DNA from: an uncultured bacterium
GTDB taxonomy: Bacteria; Bacteroidota; Rhodothermia; Rhodothermales; Rubricoccaceae
Assembly: GCA_947493945.1 (NCBI GenBank)
Contig: CANLSR010000009.1
Location: forward strand, 81,636-145,635
DNA: 64,000 bases
Reading direction: 5' to 3'
Shown here: positions 62,792 through 64,000 of the stretch, piece after piece
How positions within the stretch are numbered: position 1 is the stretch's first letter
Layout: the number at the start of each line of letters is the position of its first letter
Position numbers and translations under genes: made by a program
The notes under the pieces: model-generated
What the model was told of the DNA's origin: nothing
Seen by the model: only the letters and a program-made list of their open reading frames with translations
Databases searched by the model: none

Positions 62792-64000
62792 CTGCCTCCT
62801 CCGCAGGCACTTCCTCCGCAGGAGCCTCTTCCACAGGAGCCTCCTCCGTAGGTGCGCTTACTTCGGGGTCGCCTTTAGACTGGCCAAAGGCTGCTACTGC
62901 GAAAAGGATGGCGGCCGTGAGGGCAACGGACCAGACGACACCCTGCAGAATTTTGAGGCGGGTCTTCTGCTTGGCGTACTGGTTGTCAAGGTTGGAGAAT
63001 CCTCTGTTCAGGATGGCGAGCGGGCTGTCTGCCCGTGACGTGTACCTGTCTCTCAAGAGGTCGACATCCGCCTTAATCGCTTCAAGCGCGTCTTTCTGGT
63101 TCCGTACTAGAACATCCAGAAGGAAGCTGAACAGAACAGCGCCAAGAAGCAGGACCACATTCGGCAGTGACACCCCGTCCTCAGGATTAAGCGAGGCTGC
63201 GACGACGAGGAAGGCGAGCGGGATGGCAACGAGCTTCGACTGCGCATCAGTTACGACCCCGTGGAGCTCCTTGACGAACGCCACTTTCTTCTCCTCGAAC
63301 GCCGAACGAACTTCCTCAAAGGAGAAGTCCTCCATGTACAGCTGATGGCTTCGGGTGTACGAGTCGTAGACCCTACCGAACTCCCGGAGCAAGTGCCGGA
63401 ATCGATCCGGGCTCTCGACCGGCGCCAACGTGTCGACGAGCGTCCGCACGAAGATCTGTCGTCTGGGCTCCTTGTCAGCCTGAGCAGTGAGCTCTTCTGC
63501 TAAGTCCTCGATGTGACGAAGTCCCACTAAGTCTGACGGAGCATACTTGAGTCTCATATCCACCTTCTGCCCTTGGAAGAAGGTGAGGTCGGGGTAGCGC
63601 GGGTCGGGGGACCGCTCAAAGTCGGCCAGCTCTCTCAATAAAGCAGCGAGCATTGCCGTATCCCGGTACTGCTGAATCGCGGGCGGGGGCTTCCCCCACG
63701 ATAGGAATTCGACCTCATGGACGTAGTGTTCAACATCCGGTGGAGAGACGGCGTGACGCCGTACTAACTCGCCGAGCGTTTCGAAGTAAGCGAGACCATG
63801 CTCTCTCAGCTTTGCTGGCCGAAGCCTAACAACCAGATCACTCGTCTCGTCCGCAGACAGGTGCATCCCAGGGATGGTGACTGCCCCTCCCCCGTCATCG
63901 AGTGTCGCCGTCTCCTCGACGAGCTGATCCTGACCCGGTGTAGCGGACGCCCGGTTAAGGTTACGCAGCAAGCTTGAGCGCTTGCCGTTGGTGATGCCGG
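62754..64000 (-). CDS. Membrane-anchored protein of unknown function (5' end beyond window)
   Basis: At least 415 residues, open to the right edge of the window (GITNGKRSSLLRNL read through it), so the start is outside. About 250 soluble helical residues are followed by a hydrophobic hairpin (AIPLAFLVVAASL and VVLLLGAVLFSFLL), a helical linker, a third membrane helix (LQGVVWSVALTAAILFAVAAFG) and a Glu/Pro/Ala tail of 5-residue repeats (EEAP-type) encoded by ~15-bp repeats. It is convergent with hsdR and overlaps its end by 38 bases. Family not recognised; position beside the restriction genes could mean a defence-island gene. Confidence 0.65.
   Translation of the reverse strand, partial: GITNGKRSSLLRNLNRASATPGQDQLVEETATLDDGGGAVTIPGMHLSADETSDLVVRLRPAKLREHGLAYFETLGELVRRHAVSPPDVEHYVHEVEFLSWGKPPPAIQQYRDTAMLAALLRELADFERSPDPRYPDLTFFQGQKVDMRLKYAPSDLVGLRHIEDLAEELTAQADKEPRRQIFVRTLVDTLAPVESPDRFRHLLREFGRVYDSYTRSHQLYMEDFSFEEVRSAFEEKKVAFVKELHGVVTDAQSKLVAIPLAFLVVAASLNPEDGVSLPNVVLLLGAVLFSFLLDVLVRNQKDALEAIKADVDLLRDRYTSRADSPLAILNRGFSNLDNQYAKQKTRLKILQGVVWSVALTAAILFAVAAFGQSKGDPEVSAPTEEAPVEEAPAEEVPAEEAATEGADPSGTSP
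62785..62860 (-). repeat. 15-bp tandem repeats at the membrane-protein tail
   Basis: About four to five units of roughly 15 bases (CTCCTCCGCAGGCACTT-like on the plus strand) encode EEAP-type pentapeptides. The first unit begins just before the hsdR stop at 62791. Confidence 0.6.

Overview
The window is about 64 kb of very GC-rich bacterial DNA. A SprA homologue (type 9 secretion), DUF4398/OmpA lipoproteins, RsfS/LytR_C pairing, few Shine-Dalgarno sequences and many GTG/TTG starts point to Bacteroidota/Rhodothermota. My best guess is a Rubricoccaceae-like marine bacterium (Rubrivirga or a relative). This is inferred from gene content, not from a marker gene.

Bases 1-46,100 look like ordinary chromosome. 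On the minus strand come a 3'-truncated sprA, a DUF421 membrane protein, and a DNA-repair run of Nei-type glycosylase, ATP-dependent DNA ligase and DHH phosphoesterase. Next is a five-gene set (beta-rich secreted protein, LytR_C protein, rsfS, lipoprotein, DUF423), then a glyoxylate cluster (malate synthase, isocitrate lyase, an AGXT-like aminotransferase) facing a RamB/ScfR-like regulator across a palindromic intergenic region. After four small lipoproteins and a DinB protein come ComEA, mreB-mreC, a PBP4-type peptidase, hslV, an MFS permease, a HAD phosphatase, rho-folC-tsaE, recO, a LexA-like regulator, gluQ, two DUF4398-type lipoproteins, a radical-SAM/DUF4130 pair, an AI-2E-family permease and aconitase.

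A tRNA-Ala(CGC) gene at 46,102 with a perfect 18-bp terminator hairpin marks a sharp change. From there to the right edge the DNA has visibly lower GC and mobile-element content: excisionase-like HTH proteins, a DUF932 phage/plasmid-type protein, a RepA-like ATPase, XRE repressor, orphan small proteins, and a type I restriction-modification operon hsdM - AlbA/GHKL-ATPase gene - hsdS - hsdR. hsdS is split by a complete 1,223-bp IS3-family element with a 4-bp target duplication (GACC). Removing the element restores a single frame. No integrase and no right attachment site are seen, so the element probably continues past base 64,000.

Other points of interest are a Rho protein whose Walker-A lysine is arginine, a LexA-like protein without the peptidase dyad, and a dispersed palindromic repeat family (core CGCCAGCGGCTGGCG). 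One ~51-bp relative of that family forms the C-terminal coding tails of two unrelated proteins on opposite strands. Two further palindromic repeat types are also present.
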